This document shows positions 42,207 through 50,313 of a stretch of DNA of 64,000 nucleotides, piece after piece (position 1 is the stretch's first letter; every line of letters starts with the position of its first letter). Source of the DNA: Geodermatophilus nigrescens (GTDB taxonomy: Bacteria; Actinomycetota; Actinomycetes; Mycobacteriales; Geodermatophilaceae); the NCBI RefSeq assembly GCF_900129495.1, contig NZ_FQVX01000002.1, positions 1,178,001 through 1,242,000 of the forward strand, given 5' to 3'. The notes under the pieces are model-generated. The model did no database searches and was not told the DNA's origin. It worked only from the letters and a program-made list of their open reading frames with translations. The translations under genes and the position numbers were made by a program.

Positions 42207-42746
42207 TCAGGTGCCCGCCGGGGCGCTGCGCCCGCCGCCCCGGCGGCGGGGCACCGGGGGCTCGAGCTGCAGGCCGGGCAGGGGCGGGGTGCCGCCGCGG
42301 TGGTGGCGCTCCCGCAGCTCGGTGATCTCCTTCTCGAAGTCCTCGACCGAGGTGAAGGCGCGGTACACGCTCGCGAAGCGCAGGTAGGCGACCTCGTCGA
42401 GCTCGCGCAGCGGCTGCAGGATGGCCAGCCCCACCTCGTTGCTCGGGACCTCGGCCACGCCGCTCGCGCGGATGGTGTCCTCCACCTGCTGGGCCAGCTG
42501 CTGGAGCTGGTCCTCGTCGACCGGCCGGCCCTGGCAGGCGCGGCGCACACCGGCGACGACCTTGGCGCGGTTGAAGGGCTCGCTGACACCGCTGCGCTTG
42601 ACGACGGCGAGCACCGCCTCCTCCACGGTGGTGAAGCGGCGACCGCAGGCCGGGCACGAGCGGCGGCGGCGGGTGGTGGCCCCCTCGTCGGCCTCGCGCG
42701 AGTCGATCACCCGGCTGTCGGCGTTGTGGCAGAACGGGCAGCGCAC
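42207..42746 (-). CDS. nrdR: transcriptional repressor NrdR
   Basis: 179 residues. The zinc ribbon [16 protein letters not shown] and [10 protein letters not shown] is followed by the ATP-cone domain ([24 protein letters not shown]). NrdR senses dATP/ATP and shuts off ribonucleotide reductase genes. The GTG start is preceded by GGAGGAGGTGAA. The C-terminal 25 residues (Pro/Arg/Gly-rich) extend beyond the usual end. It should repress its own operon, which includes nrdJ. Confidence 0.96.
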   Translation of the reverse strand: MRCPFCHNADSRVIDSREADEGATTRRRRSCPACGRRFTTVEEAVLAVVKRSGVSEPFNRAKVVAGVRRACQGRPVDEDQLQQLAQQVEDTIRASGVAEVPSNEVGLAILQPLRELDEVAYLRFASVYRAFTSVEDFEKEITELRERHHRGGTPPLPGLQLEPPVPRRRGGGRSAPAGT

Positions 42747-42857
42747 TGCGGTTCACCTCCTCCGCGGACGGTCGGGCTGTGGACCCCTCTGGGGACATCC
42801 GGTGGAGACGCCGGGGAAGACCTGAGGACGAGCTGTGGAGGACTTCCATCGGTGCAA

Positions 42858-42905
42858 CTACTAGATGTAGGGGGACAGTAGGCCGCCCTCCACTACATCT
42901 GCAAG
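42858..42905. promoter_or_regulatory. paired NrdR boxes
   Basis: Two elements, 42858-42873 (core ACTAGATGTAG) and 42890-42905 (core CACTACATCT, inverted), resemble NrdR boxes. Their centres are 32 bases apart, three helical turns, the spacing known for cooperative NrdR binding. They lie 112 bases upstream of the nrdR start. Confidence 0.85.
42875..42904 (-). promoter_or_regulatory. nrdR-nrdJ promoter
   Basis: On the minus strand TTGCAG (42904-42899), 18 bases and TACTGT (42880-42875) form a -35/-10 pair. One NrdR box covers the -35 and the other lies at the expected transcription start, a repression layout. Confidence 0.65.
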
Positions 42906-42988
42906 ACGATGCCGGGCGTGTCTCTTCCCGCGCGACGAGACCGTGACTCACTGGTGACCAGGCGCGAGCAGTTCTCCCAGCCGTCACA

Positions 42989-43015
42989 CGACACGCCGCG
43001 GCGCCGCGCGTGTCG
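42989..43015 (-). terminator. possible terminator downstream of the gene at 43172
   Basis: CGACACGC and GCGTGTCG pair across an 11-base GC-rich loop. It lies in the 425-base space between the leftward gene ending at 43172 and nrdR. That space otherwise holds the NrdR boxes, the promoter and a 12-base tandem repeat, and no supported gene. Confidence 0.4.
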
Positions 43016-43073
43016 GCGCGCGGGAGGCCGGGAGGTGGCGTACACGCGACGGCCGGGGCACTGCCTCCGCGCG

Positions 43074-43109
43074 CTGCTCCGGGCACTGCTCCGGGCACTG
43101 CTCCGGGCA
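43074..43109. repeat. three perfect 12-base tandem repeats
   Basis: CTGCTCCGGGCA occurs three times in direct succession (43074-43085, 43086-43097, 43098-43109), with a decayed copy just before (GGCACTGCCTCC near 43056). It lies in noncoding sequence downstream of the gene at 43172. Confidence 0.85.
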
Positions 43110-43171
43110 CGCCGGAGGGACGCGGGAGCCGGCCGGACCGGCCCCCGCGGGACGTCCCGGGAGGAGCGCGC

Positions 43172-43834
43172 TCAGGCGGTGGGGACCGCCGGGCGGCCGC
43201 CGCGGGGGTTCGGCACGAGGTCGCCGAGCCGGATGGGGCGGGTGAGCAGGTCGGGCTCGGGCGCGGGCAGGCGCACCGCGGGCGCGACGACGGTCGCGTC
43301 ACCGACGGGGGCCGCCACGGCAGGGGCCGCGACCGGGATCCCGGCCGGGTTCGCGGCAGAGGTGGCGGCAGGGTCCACGACGACCGCCGGCATCTCCGTC
43401 GTGAGCGCGCGGTGCCGGCCGGGGACGGCCTCGGCCGGCGCGCGGTGGCGGCCGGCGCCGGCGGCGCCGACGGCCGGCTGCTCGGCGGTGACGTCGCCGC
43501 CGTGCCGCCGGGACCGGCGCGACGCACGGGACGCGCGGCGCCCGCCGGCCGGCGCGCCGGACCCCTGGTCGAGGACGGGCTCCGGGGCGGGAGCGGGGGC
43601 GAGCGCGAGGTGGCGCTCGGGCAGCCGCACGTCGACCAGGCCGACCCACGTGCCGGCGCCCTCGACGACCCCGGGCACGTCGGCCCGCAGTCGCACCCAG
43701 GCCTCGCACGCGCCCGTCGCGTCGTGCCGCCAGCCGAGCATCGCGCCCGGCACCCAGGCGCCCTCGACGAGCACCTCGACGTCCTGCGGGGACCCGAAGG
43801 ACACCGCGGCCCTGCTGTTCACGGCTGCTGACAC
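43172..43834 (-). CDS. hypothetical protein near lexA/nrdR
   Basis: 220 residues, not recognised with certainty. The first 80 residues look like a small beta barrel (DVEVLVEGAWVPGAMLGWRHDATGACEAWVRL and VGLVDVRLPERHLAL), reminiscent of a PilZ- or SH3-like domain; the rest is a low-complexity Ala/Pro/Arg region ending LLTRPIRLGDLVPNPRGGRP. GTG 43834 has AGGAG only one base away, so the start is uncertain; a GTG four codons later is possible. It follows the LysM gene on the same strand after 134 bases. Confidence 0.6.
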   Translation of the reverse strand: MSAAVNSRAAVSFGSPQDVEVLVEGAWVPGAMLGWRHDATGACEAWVRLRADVPGVVEGAGTWVGLVDVRLPERHLALAPAPAPEPVLDQGSGAPAGGRRASRASRRSRRHGGDVTAEQPAVGAAGAGRHRAPAEAVPGRHRALTTEMPAVVVDPAATSAANPAGIPVAAPAVAAPVGDATVVAPAVRLPAPEPDLLTRPIRLGDLVPNPRGGRPAVPTA

Positions 43835-43968
43835 GCTCCTGACCGTAGGTGCCGATCCGACCTCGGCGGGTGAGCGACCGGGGGCCGATCGTTGACGAAC
43901 TCCCGCCGCGCTTCTCGTCACTTCTCCGACCACCACACCGACACCGGCCTCAGCACCCGGGACCCGGC

Positions 43969-44610
43969 TCAGGGCAGCCGGAGCACCTGGCCGACCTCGA
44001 CGACGGAGCCCTCGAGGTCGTTGAGCGCCTCGATCGCGTCGACGACGGCGCGCACGTCCTGGTCGTCGCGGGCGACCTCCGCGGCGATCGACCACACGGT
44101 GTCCCCCTCCCCCACCACGACGCTGCTGCCGGCGGCCAGCTGCAGCCCCTCGTCGGGCGCGAGGACCTCCCGGCCCAGCACCGCGCCGCCCACCCCGGCG
44201 GCGAGCACGAGGACGGCGACGAGCCGCCGCCCGCGGCCGGTTAGCCGGACCGGCACCGGGGCGGGCGCGGCCGGACGGCGGCCGGACCCCCGCGCGGGCT
44301 CGGCGCGCACCGGGCGGCCACCGGGCCGCGCCGGGTCGCGCCGGGTGCGCGGCGCCTCGGCGGCCGGACCGGCGGAGGGACCCGTGGCCCGCGGCGCCGC
44401 GACGGCCCGCCGGTCGGGCACCGGGCGCAGGTGACCGGCCACGCGCGGACCGGAGCCCGGCAGCGCGCCCGCCTCCCCCACGGCGCCGGCGGGCCGGCGC
44501 GGCGGCGTCCGGCGGGCCGCGGGCGCCGGTGCCCGCTCGTCGAGGAGCGGCCGCCACGGCACCCGCACCGCCGCGTCGAACTCGAGCACTGCCTGCCGCA
44601 CGCCGCCCAT
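43969..44610 (-). CDS. LysM-domain protein, ChiZ/DivS/YneA-like SOS cell-division inhibitor
   Basis: 213 residues: an Arg/Pro/Ala-rich cytoplasmic part (1-125), one membrane segment ([19 protein letters not shown]) and a C-terminal LysM domain ([20 protein letters not shown] to GQVLRLP). This layout, together with position divergent from lexA, matches Rv2719c (ChiZ) of M. tuberculosis, DivS of C. glutamicum and YneA of Bacillus, which stop division during DNA damage. GAGGAGGAG precedes the ATG. A perfect SOS box lies 27 bases upstream of the start. Confidence 0.85.
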   Translation of the reverse strand: MGGVRQAVLEFDAAVRVPWRPLLDERAPAPAARRTPPRRPAGAVGEAGALPGSGPRVAGHLRPVPDRRAVAAPRATGPSAGPAAEAPRTRRDPARPGGRPVRAEPARGSGRRPAAPAPVPVRLTGRGRRLVAVLVLAAGVGGAVLGREVLAPDEGLQLAAGSSVVVGEGDTVWSIAAEVARDDQDVRAVVDAIEALNDLEGSVVEVGQVLRLP

Positions 44611-44636
44611 GACCCGCTCCTCCTCGTCGACCGCCC

Positions 44637-44652
44637 TCGAACGCGCGTTCGA
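44637..44652. promoter_or_regulatory. LexA (SOS) box of the LysM gene
   Basis: TCGAACGCGCGTTCGA is a perfect 16-base palindrome matching the actinobacterial LexA consensus TCGAAC-N4-GTTCGA, placed 26 bases from the LysM start codon. Confidence 0.93.
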
Positions 44653-44716
44653 TTCGAACGTCTGTGCGATGTCTACCGCATGCCCCCGACGAGGTCGACA
44701 CGACACCGCGGGTGTT

Positions 44717-44732
44717 TCGAACACACGTTTGA
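44717..44732. promoter_or_regulatory. LexA (SOS) box of lexA
   Basis: TCGAACACACGTTTGA matches TCGAAC-N4-GTTCGA with one mismatch. It overlaps the -35 of the lexA promoter, so LexA should repress its own gene. Confidence 0.9.
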
Positions 44733-44757
44733 AGTGGCGGCCCCGAGGCGCTACGGT
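44729..44757 (+). promoter_or_regulatory. lexA promoter
   Basis: TTGAAG (44729-44734), a 17-base spacer and TACGGT (44752-44757). Transcription would start near 44764, giving a leader of about 139 bases before the lexA GTG. Confidence 0.65.
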
Positions 44758-44902
44758 CCGACCAGCACCCCGTCCGTCCGGTGTCCCCCGCGGGACGTCC
44801 GTCCGCTCCCTCCCGGTCCACCCGGGAGCCGGGCGGCCGCCCGGGCGGCACGGCAACCGAGCAGGAGACCAGGTCGCGGCACGCGGCCGGCGAGGAGGAG
44901 AC

Positions 44903-45706
44903 GTGGCGGGCACGAGCGGGACCGGCCGGCGCACGGACGGCGAGACGGCGCGGGGCACCACGGCCTCTCGCCGCCCGGCCGCCCGGCGGGGAGCGGACGC
45001 CGGGGGCGCCGCCACCGCCACGGGCACCGCCGCGGTGCGCACCTTCCCCGACCGGGCCGAGGCCGGCGACGGGCTCACCCAGCGCCAGCGCCGGGTCCTC
45101 GAGGTCATCCGCGACTCGATCGAGCGCCGCGGCTACCCGCCCTCGGTCCGGGAGATCGGCGAGGCGGTCGGCCTGTCGTCGGCGTCGTCGGTCGCCCACC
45201 AACTGTCGGTGCTGCAGAAGAAGGGCTGGCTGCGGCGCGATCCGAACCGCCCCCGCGCGCTGGACGTCCGGCTGCCCGGCGACACCGCCGCCGAGTCGGC
45301 GCCGGCCGCCCCGGCCGCCGACGGCACGGCCGCCCCCACCTACGTCCCGCTGGTCGGCCGGATCGCCGCCGGTGGCCCGGTGCTGGCCGAGCAGGCGGTC
45401 GAGGACGTCTTCCCGCTGCCGCGCGAGCTCGTCGGCGACGGCACGCTGTTCATGCTCAAGGTCGCCGGTGACTCGATGGTCGACGCGGCCATCTGCGACG
45501 GCGACTGGGTCGTCGTGCGCCAGCAGCCGACCGCGGAGAACGGCGAGATCGTGGCCGCGATGCTCGACGGCGAGGCCACGGTGAAGACCTACAAGCGGCG
45601 CGACGGGCACGTGTGGCTGCTGCCGCACAACCCGGCGTACGAGCCCATCCCGGGCGACGAGGCGACCATCCTCGGCCGGGTGGTCACCGTCCTGCGCCGG
45701 GTCTGA
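44903..45706 (+). CDS. lexA: SOS repressor LexA
   Basis: 267 residues, with about 55 extra N-terminal Thr/Gly/Arg-rich residues before the winged helix ([36 protein letters not shown]). The self-cleavage site Ala156-Gly157, nucleophile Ser191 (GDSMVD) and Lys228 (ATVKTYKRR) are intact. RecA-stimulated self-cleavage derepresses SOS genes. GAGGAGGAG at 44892-44900 fixes the GTG at 44903. It is divergent from the LysM gene, with two SOS boxes between. Confidence 0.96.
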   Translation: MAGTSGTGRRTDGETARGTTASRRPAARRGADAGGAATATGTAAVRTFPDRAEAGDGLTQRQRRVLEVIRDSIERRGYPPSVREIGEAVGLSSASSVAHQLSVLQKKGWLRRDPNRPRALDVRLPGDTAAESAPAAPAADGTAAPTYVPLVGRIAAGGPVLAEQAVEDVFPLPRELVGDGTLFMLKVAGDSMVDAAICDGDWVVVRQQPTAENGEIVAAMLDGEATVKTYKRRDGHVWLLPHNPAYEPIPGDEATILGRVVTVLRRV

Positions 45707-45714
45707 CGACAGCT

Positions 45715-45746
45715 CCCGGGGTCCGGCCCGCGCGCCGGACCCCGGG
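45715..45746. terminator. bidirectional terminator after lexA
   Basis: A perfect 13-base stem (45715-45727 with 45734-45746) with a CCGCGC loop, between the convergent lexA gene and the secreted-protein gene. Confidence 0.88.
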
Positions 45747-45776
45747 CGGGTCCGGGGCGACCCGCGGGCGGTCGCG

Positions 45777-46865
45777 TCAGGCGGCGGGCGGCTGGTCGGG
45801 CGAGCGCCGCCAGCGCAGCCGCCCGGCGAGCCACACGAGCAGGGTGGCCACCGCGGCGGCGAGCAGCCCCGCGGCCAGCGGGGGCGTGCCGTCGTCGCCG
45901 CCGTCGAGCAGGCCCGACGGCCCGGCAGCGGTCGACGCGGGCGTCGCGGGTGCCGCCGTCTCCGCGGGGACGGGCACGAGCGTGACGTCCCCGGGCAGGC
46001 CCTCCCCCGCCACCAGCAGCGCGCCGCCGTCGGCAGTGAAGGACACCGCCTCCCCCTGCGGCGCGTCGGGGAGCGCCACCCGCACCGGCTCGCCGGCGAG
46101 CGCGGCCGGGACGTCGGAGCCGGCGAGCGGCCAGACGTAGGCGTCGGTGTAGGTGCGCAGCGCGATGCGGCTGCCGTCGCGCGCCACCGCGCCACCGGTC
46201 ACCAGCAGCTGTCCCGCGCGGCCGACCGGCCCGCCCGGCGTGCCGGTCAGGGTGAAGGTCACCGTCCCGACGTCGGCCAGCGCGACCGTGCCGCCGTCGA
46301 CCAGCGGCGCCGCGGGGCGGTAGACGTGGCTCGCGCCCAGCACCTCCTTGGTCACGATGTACGGCGTCCCGTCGGGGGCCACGAGCAGCGCCTCGGCGTC
46401 GTGCGGCCCGTCGGGATAGGTGAGCCGGTACAGCGCCGTGCCGCCGTCGGGGCGCAGCGCGATGAGCGCGACGGTCGCCCGGGTGGCGTTGTTGTCGCCG
46501 GTGTCGGCCAGCCACACGGTGCCGTCGGCGCCGACGCCGAGGTCCTCGGGGTCGTAGGGGTCCAGCGGCGCGGTGGTCACGTCGACGACCTGGCACCCGC
46601 CGTCGAGGACGGCGACGCTCACCTGGTCCCCGCCGTCGGGGATGGCCAGCATCCGCTCGCCGACGTCGACGAGCCCGGACAGCTCGGCGAGCCGCGGGTC
46701 GGTCACCTGGCAGCGCACCGACGGCGCGCCCGTCTCCTCCGCGCGGGCGGGGGCCGCGAGCAGCGCGGGCAGCAGGGCGAGCGCGAGGGCCGGCGCGAGG
46801 ACCGCGGCCGATGCCCGTCCCGTGCGCGCGGTCGCGCTAGGCGGGAGGACGGCCGGCTCGGGCAC
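45777..46865 (-). CDS. secreted, membrane-anchored propeller-like protein
   Basis: 362 residues: a signal peptide (hydrophobic core LAPALALALLPALLAAPARA, cleavage near 42), a middle region of repeated strand motifs (DGGDQVSVAVLDGGCQVVDV, DPYDPEDLGVGADGTVWLADTGDN, GPHDAEALLVAPDGTPYIVT) consistent with a beta propeller, and a C-terminal membrane segment followed by RLRWRRS. It is thus displayed outside the cell. The GTG start lies inside the end of the PAP2 gene (29-base overlap), so translation is probably coupled. Function unknown. Confidence 0.78.
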   Translation of the reverse strand: MPEPAVLPPSATARTGRASAAVLAPALALALLPALLAAPARAEETGAPSVRCQVTDPRLAELSGLVDVGERMLAIPDGGDQVSVAVLDGGCQVVDVTTAPLDPYDPEDLGVGADGTVWLADTGDNNATRATVALIALRPDGGTALYRLTYPDGPHDAEALLVAPDGTPYIVTKEVLGASHVYRPAAPLVDGGTVALADVGTVTFTLTGTPGGPVGRAGQLLVTGGAVARDGSRIALRTYTDAYVWPLAGSDVPAALAGEPVRVALPDAPQGEAVSFTADGGALLVAGEGLPGDVTLVPVPAETAAPATPASTAAGPSGLLDGGDDGTPPLAAGLLAAAVATLLVWLAGRLRWRRSPDQPPAA

Positions 46866-47568
46866 TCGCCCAGCGTGACAGGACGGATGCGTCGAGTGCG
46901 TGCACCACGCCCAGGAGGAGCAGCCCGACGGCCGCGCCGACGACCGCGTCGGTGACCCAGTGGAAGTCCAGCGACACCATCGCGATCCCGGTGGCGACCG
47001 GGCCGACGACGGCGAGCCACCACAGCAGCGTCTGCACGCGCGGGGGCAGGGCGTACTCGGCGGCCTGCCAGCGCGCGACGCCCCACATGAGCACGGCGTT
47101 GGCCACGTGCCCGGAGGGGTAGCTGGCGCCGTCGCGGTGGAAGAAGGACCCCGGGTAGGCGGGGGCGGTCCGGCCGGTGCCGAACTTGAAGGCGTAGACC
47201 ACGACGGTGAGCAGGACCAGCGCAGTGAGCACCCGGACCAGGGGCAGCAGGGTGCGCCCGCGCACGCACAGCCAGGCCACCAGCCCGGCGAAGACGATGA
47301 GGATGGTGCCGCGGCCGCCGACCTGGGTGACCACCCAGACCGGCCAGTAGGCCGGCGAGTCCCGCAGGTCCCAGCGGCTCACGACCTCCGAGACCTGCAG
47401 GTCCAGCCGCTCGAGGACGCCGCGGCTGAGCAGGTCGGCGGTGACCGCGACTGTCACGGCGAACGCGACCAGCAGCAGCCACCACGGCGGCCGGCCCGCG
47501 CGCACGGCGGGCGGCGGCACGGACGCGTCGCCGTCGGCCGGCGTCCCGCCCCGCACGGCGCCGCTCAT
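46837..47568 (-). CDS. PAP2-family membrane phosphatase
   Basis: 243 residues with about six membrane segments. The three acid-phosphatase motifs are KFGTGRTAP, YPSGHVAN and SLDFHWVTDAVVG; the first departs slightly from KxxxxxxRP (T in place of P), yet the catalytic His residues are present. Likely a phosphatidate or polyprenyl-diphosphate phosphatase. The ATG at 47568 was chosen; in-frame GTG 47586 is possible, and neither has a clear ribosome site. Confidence 0.85.
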   Translation of the reverse strand: MSGAVRGGTPADGDASVPPPAVRAGRPPWWLLLVAFAVTVAVTADLLSRGVLERLDLQVSEVVSRWDLRDSPAYWPVWVVTQVGGRGTILIVFAGLVAWLCVRGRTLLPLVRVLTALVLLTVVVYAFKFGTGRTAPAYPGSFFHRDGASYPSGHVANAVLMWGVARWQAAEYALPPRVQTLLWWLAVVGPVATGIAMVSLDFHWVTDAVVGAAVGLLLLGVVHALDASVLSRWASARAGRPPA

Positions 47569-47643
47569 GACACGGCCGCTGGTCACGTCGTCACGGTACC
47601 GGCCCGTGACCCACCCGTGACCTCCCGAACGGGGGACGGCGAG

Positions 47644-47681
47644 CCGCCCGGGTGACCGGCGGGGGCCGGACACCCGGGCGG
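47644..47681 (-). terminator. hflX terminator
   Basis: An 11-base outer stem (47644-47654 with 47671-47681) encloses a second 5-base stem in its loop. It begins 28 bases beyond the hflX stop. Confidence 0.75.
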
Positions 47682-47709
47682 ACGCCGGGAGGGGACGCGG
47701 GAGGAGCGG

Positions 47710-49269
47710 TCAGGCGACGGGGACGGCGAACCGCTCGAGCGCCGCGGCCAGGCCCCCGTCGACGCGGGCGGTCAGCCGGGTGCCGGCCGCCTCGTGCAGC
47801 TCGCTGAGCACCTCGCCGTCGCGGTGCACGCGGGCCACCAGGTCGCCCCGGTCGTAGGGCACCAGCACCTCGACCTCGACGTCGGGGTGCGGCAGCCGCG
47901 CCGACACGATCTCGCGCAGCTTCTCGATGCCCTCGCCGGTGCGCGCCGAGACCGACACCGCGCCGGGCAGCGCCTGACGGAGGGTGAGCACGTCGTCCTC
48001 GGTCATGGCGTCGACCTTGTTGACGACGACGAGCTCCGGCACCGCGGCGGCGTCAATCTCGCGCAGCACCACGTGCACCGCGTCGATCTGGCCGAGCGGG
48101 TCGGGGTCGGAGCCGTCGACCACGTGCAGCAGCAGGTCGGCGCCGGCCACCTCCTCCAGCGTCGACCGGAACGCGTCGACGAGCTGGTGGGGCAGGTGCC
48201 GCACGAACCCGACGGTGTCGGTGAGCGTGTACTCGCGGCCGTCGGGCGACTGGGCCCGGCGCACCGTCGGGTCGAGGGTGGCGAACAGCGCGTCCTCCAC
48301 CAGCACGCCCGCCCCGGTCAGCCGGTTGAGCAGGCTCGACTTGCCGGCGTTGGTGTAGCCGGCGATCGCCACGCTCGGGACGGCGTTGCGGCCGCGGGCC
48401 GAGCGCTGGGTGGCGCGCGCGGTGGCCATGCCGGCGATCTCGCGGCGCAGCTTGCTCACCCGCGCGCGGATCCGCCGGCGGTCGGTCTCGATCTTCGTCT
48501 CACCGGGACCGCGGGTACCGATGCCGCCACCGCCGGCGACGCGGCCACCGGCCTGCCGGGACAGCGACTCACCCCAGCCGCGCAGGCGCGGCAGCATGTA
48601 CTGCATCTGCGCCAGCTCGACCTGGGCCTTGCCCTCCCGGCTGGTGGCGTGCTGGGCGAAGATGTCGAGGATCAGCGCGGTCCGGTCGACCACCTTCACC
48701 TTGAGGATCTTCTCCAGCGCGTTGAGCTGGCCGGGGGTCAGCTCGCCGTCGGCGATGACGGTGTCGGCGCCGGTCGCGGCCACGATGTCGCGGATCTCGG
48801 CGGCCTTGCCCGAGCCCACGTAGGTGCCGGCGTCGGGCTTGTCGCGCCGCTGGCTCACGGCCTCGAGCACCTCCGAGCCCGCCGTCTCGGCGAGCGCGGC
48901 CAGCTCGGCCAGCGAGCGGTCGGCGTCGGCCTGGGTGCCCTCGGTCCAGACGCCCACGAGCACCACGCGCTCGAGGCGCAGCTGCCGGTACTCGACCTCG
49001 CTGACGTCGGCGAGCTCGGTGGACAGGCCCGCCACGCGGCGCAGCGCGCCACGCGCCTCGAGGTCGTAGGAGCCGGTGGTCCCGTCGACGTCGTCGGGGG
49101 TGTCCCACTGCCCGGCCGGGGCGGGGCGGACGTCGGCCGGCGAGGCGGCACGGTCGGCCCGGTCCTGTGCGTCGGCGAGCACGGCGCGGTTCTGTGCGGT
49201 CGTCATCACGTCCAATGTGACACGGGCGGGAGCGGCGGTCACCTGGGTTGTCTTCTCTGCAGTCGTCAT
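47710..49269 (-). CDS. hflX: ribosome-associated GTPase HflX
   Basis: 519 residues. The N-terminal HflX domain (DKPDAGTYVGSGKAAEI, ADGELTPGQLNALE, DRTALILDIFAQHATSREGKAQVELAQMQY) and the glycine-rich linker GGGGIGTRGPGETKIE precede the GTPase domain with GYTNAGKSSL (G1), DTVGF (G3) and NKVD (G4). HflX splits stalled ribosomes under stress. Two ATG starts, 49269 and 49206, each begin MTTA and neither has a strong ribosome site; the longer is given. Confidence 0.94.
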   Translation of the reverse strand: MTTAEKTTQVTAAPARVTLDVMTTAQNRAVLADAQDRADRAASPADVRPAPAGQWDTPDDVDGTTGSYDLEARGALRRVAGLSTELADVSEVEYRQLRLERVVLVGVWTEGTQADADRSLAELAALAETAGSEVLEAVSQRRDKPDAGTYVGSGKAAEIRDIVAATGADTVIADGELTPGQLNALEKILKVKVVDRTALILDIFAQHATSREGKAQVELAQMQYMLPRLRGWGESLSRQAGGRVAGGGGIGTRGPGETKIETDRRRIRARVSKLRREIAGMATARATQRSARGRNAVPSVAIAGYTNAGKSSLLNRLTGAGVLVEDALFATLDPTVRRAQSPDGREYTLTDTVGFVRHLPHQLVDAFRSTLEEVAGADLLLHVVDGSDPDPLGQIDAVHVVLREIDAAAVPELVVVNKVDAMTEDDVLTLRQALPGAVSVSARTGEGIEKLREIVSARLPHPDVEVEVLVPYDRGDLVARVHRDGEVLSELHEAAGTRLTARVDGGLAAALERFAVPVA

Positions 49270-49298
49270 ACGCCGGGTACAACACCGGAACGGGTCAG

Positions 49299-49323
49299 GT
49301 GCATCCCGCGGGGAGCCGGGTAG
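49299..49323 (+). promoter_or_regulatory. possible stress-sigma-type promoter (GTGC-N15-GGGTAGG)
   Basis: GTGC at 49299-49302 and GGGTA at 49318-49322 repeat the element found at 28660-28684. The start codon of the small gene lies 48 bases downstream. Confidence 0.3.
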
Positions 49324-49369
49324 GGCGCGACGAGGACCACGACGACGACGCCGACCCCAGGAGGCACCC

Positions 49370-49585
49370 GTGAGCACCAGCAGCAGCGAGGGCATCGAGG
49401 ACCCGGGCCGCGACCCCGCCGGCCTCGAGGTCCCCCGCAACCCCTTCGGCGGCGCCGACCAGGACACCGGTCGCGGCGAGCCGCGCGGCACCGGCAACGT
49501 GGGCCCCGGCGACAAGCCGGAGGCGCCGACCGACGAGCCGGAGACCCGCGCCGACACCCCGGACGACCCCGCGGCCGACCGCTAG
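49370..49585 (+). CDS. 71-residue disordered acidic protein
   Basis: A polar protein without hydrophobic segments, rich in Asp, Glu, Gly, Pro and Thr (LEVPRNPFGGADQDTGRGEP), probably unfolded. Not recognised. AGGAGG at 49359-49364 and GTG at 49370 make a strong start, which is the main evidence that it is a gene. Divergent from hflX. Confidence 0.6.
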   Translation: MSTSSSEGIEDPGRDPAGLEVPRNPFGGADQDTGRGEPRGTGNVGPGDKPEAPTDEPETRADTPDDPAADR

Positions 49586-49622
49586 CGGCAGCCGGCCGGG
49601 TCCCGCTGCGGGCCCGGCCGGG

Positions 49623-50237
<615 letters not shown>

Positions 50238-50255
50238 GACCGCATCCTGCCACTG

Positions 50256-50301
50256 ATGTTGACGCCGTTCACACCTCGGCCTATGTTGATGCCGTTCACA
50301 C
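50256..50301 (+). promoter_or_regulatory. promoter with two direct-repeat operators
   Basis: ATGTTGAYGCCGTTCACAC occurs at 50256-50274 and 50283-50301, 18 of 19 bases identical, period 27. The -35 TTGACG (50259-50264) and -10 TATGTT (50282-50287), 17 bases apart, lie in or at the edge of the repeats. The divergent TetR regulator is the likely ligand. Confidence 0.8.
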
Positions 50302-50313
50302 AGGAGGTGTGCG

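Noticed and set aside
43074-43109. CRISPR array
   Set aside because: The repeats are 12 bases long and directly adjacent with no spacers, so this is a simple tandem repeat.
42909-43895. Possible rightward gene across the tandem repeat and the hypothetical gene at 43172
   Set aside because: The product would be Arg/Gly/Ala/Pro-biased with LLRA repeats and no homology, and it opposes the better-supported leftward frame, which ends with a plausible structured N-terminal domain.
44637-44665. tRNA T-loop-like sequence GTTCGATTCGAAC
   Set aside because: It belongs to the SOS palindrome region; no acceptor or anticodon stems surround it.
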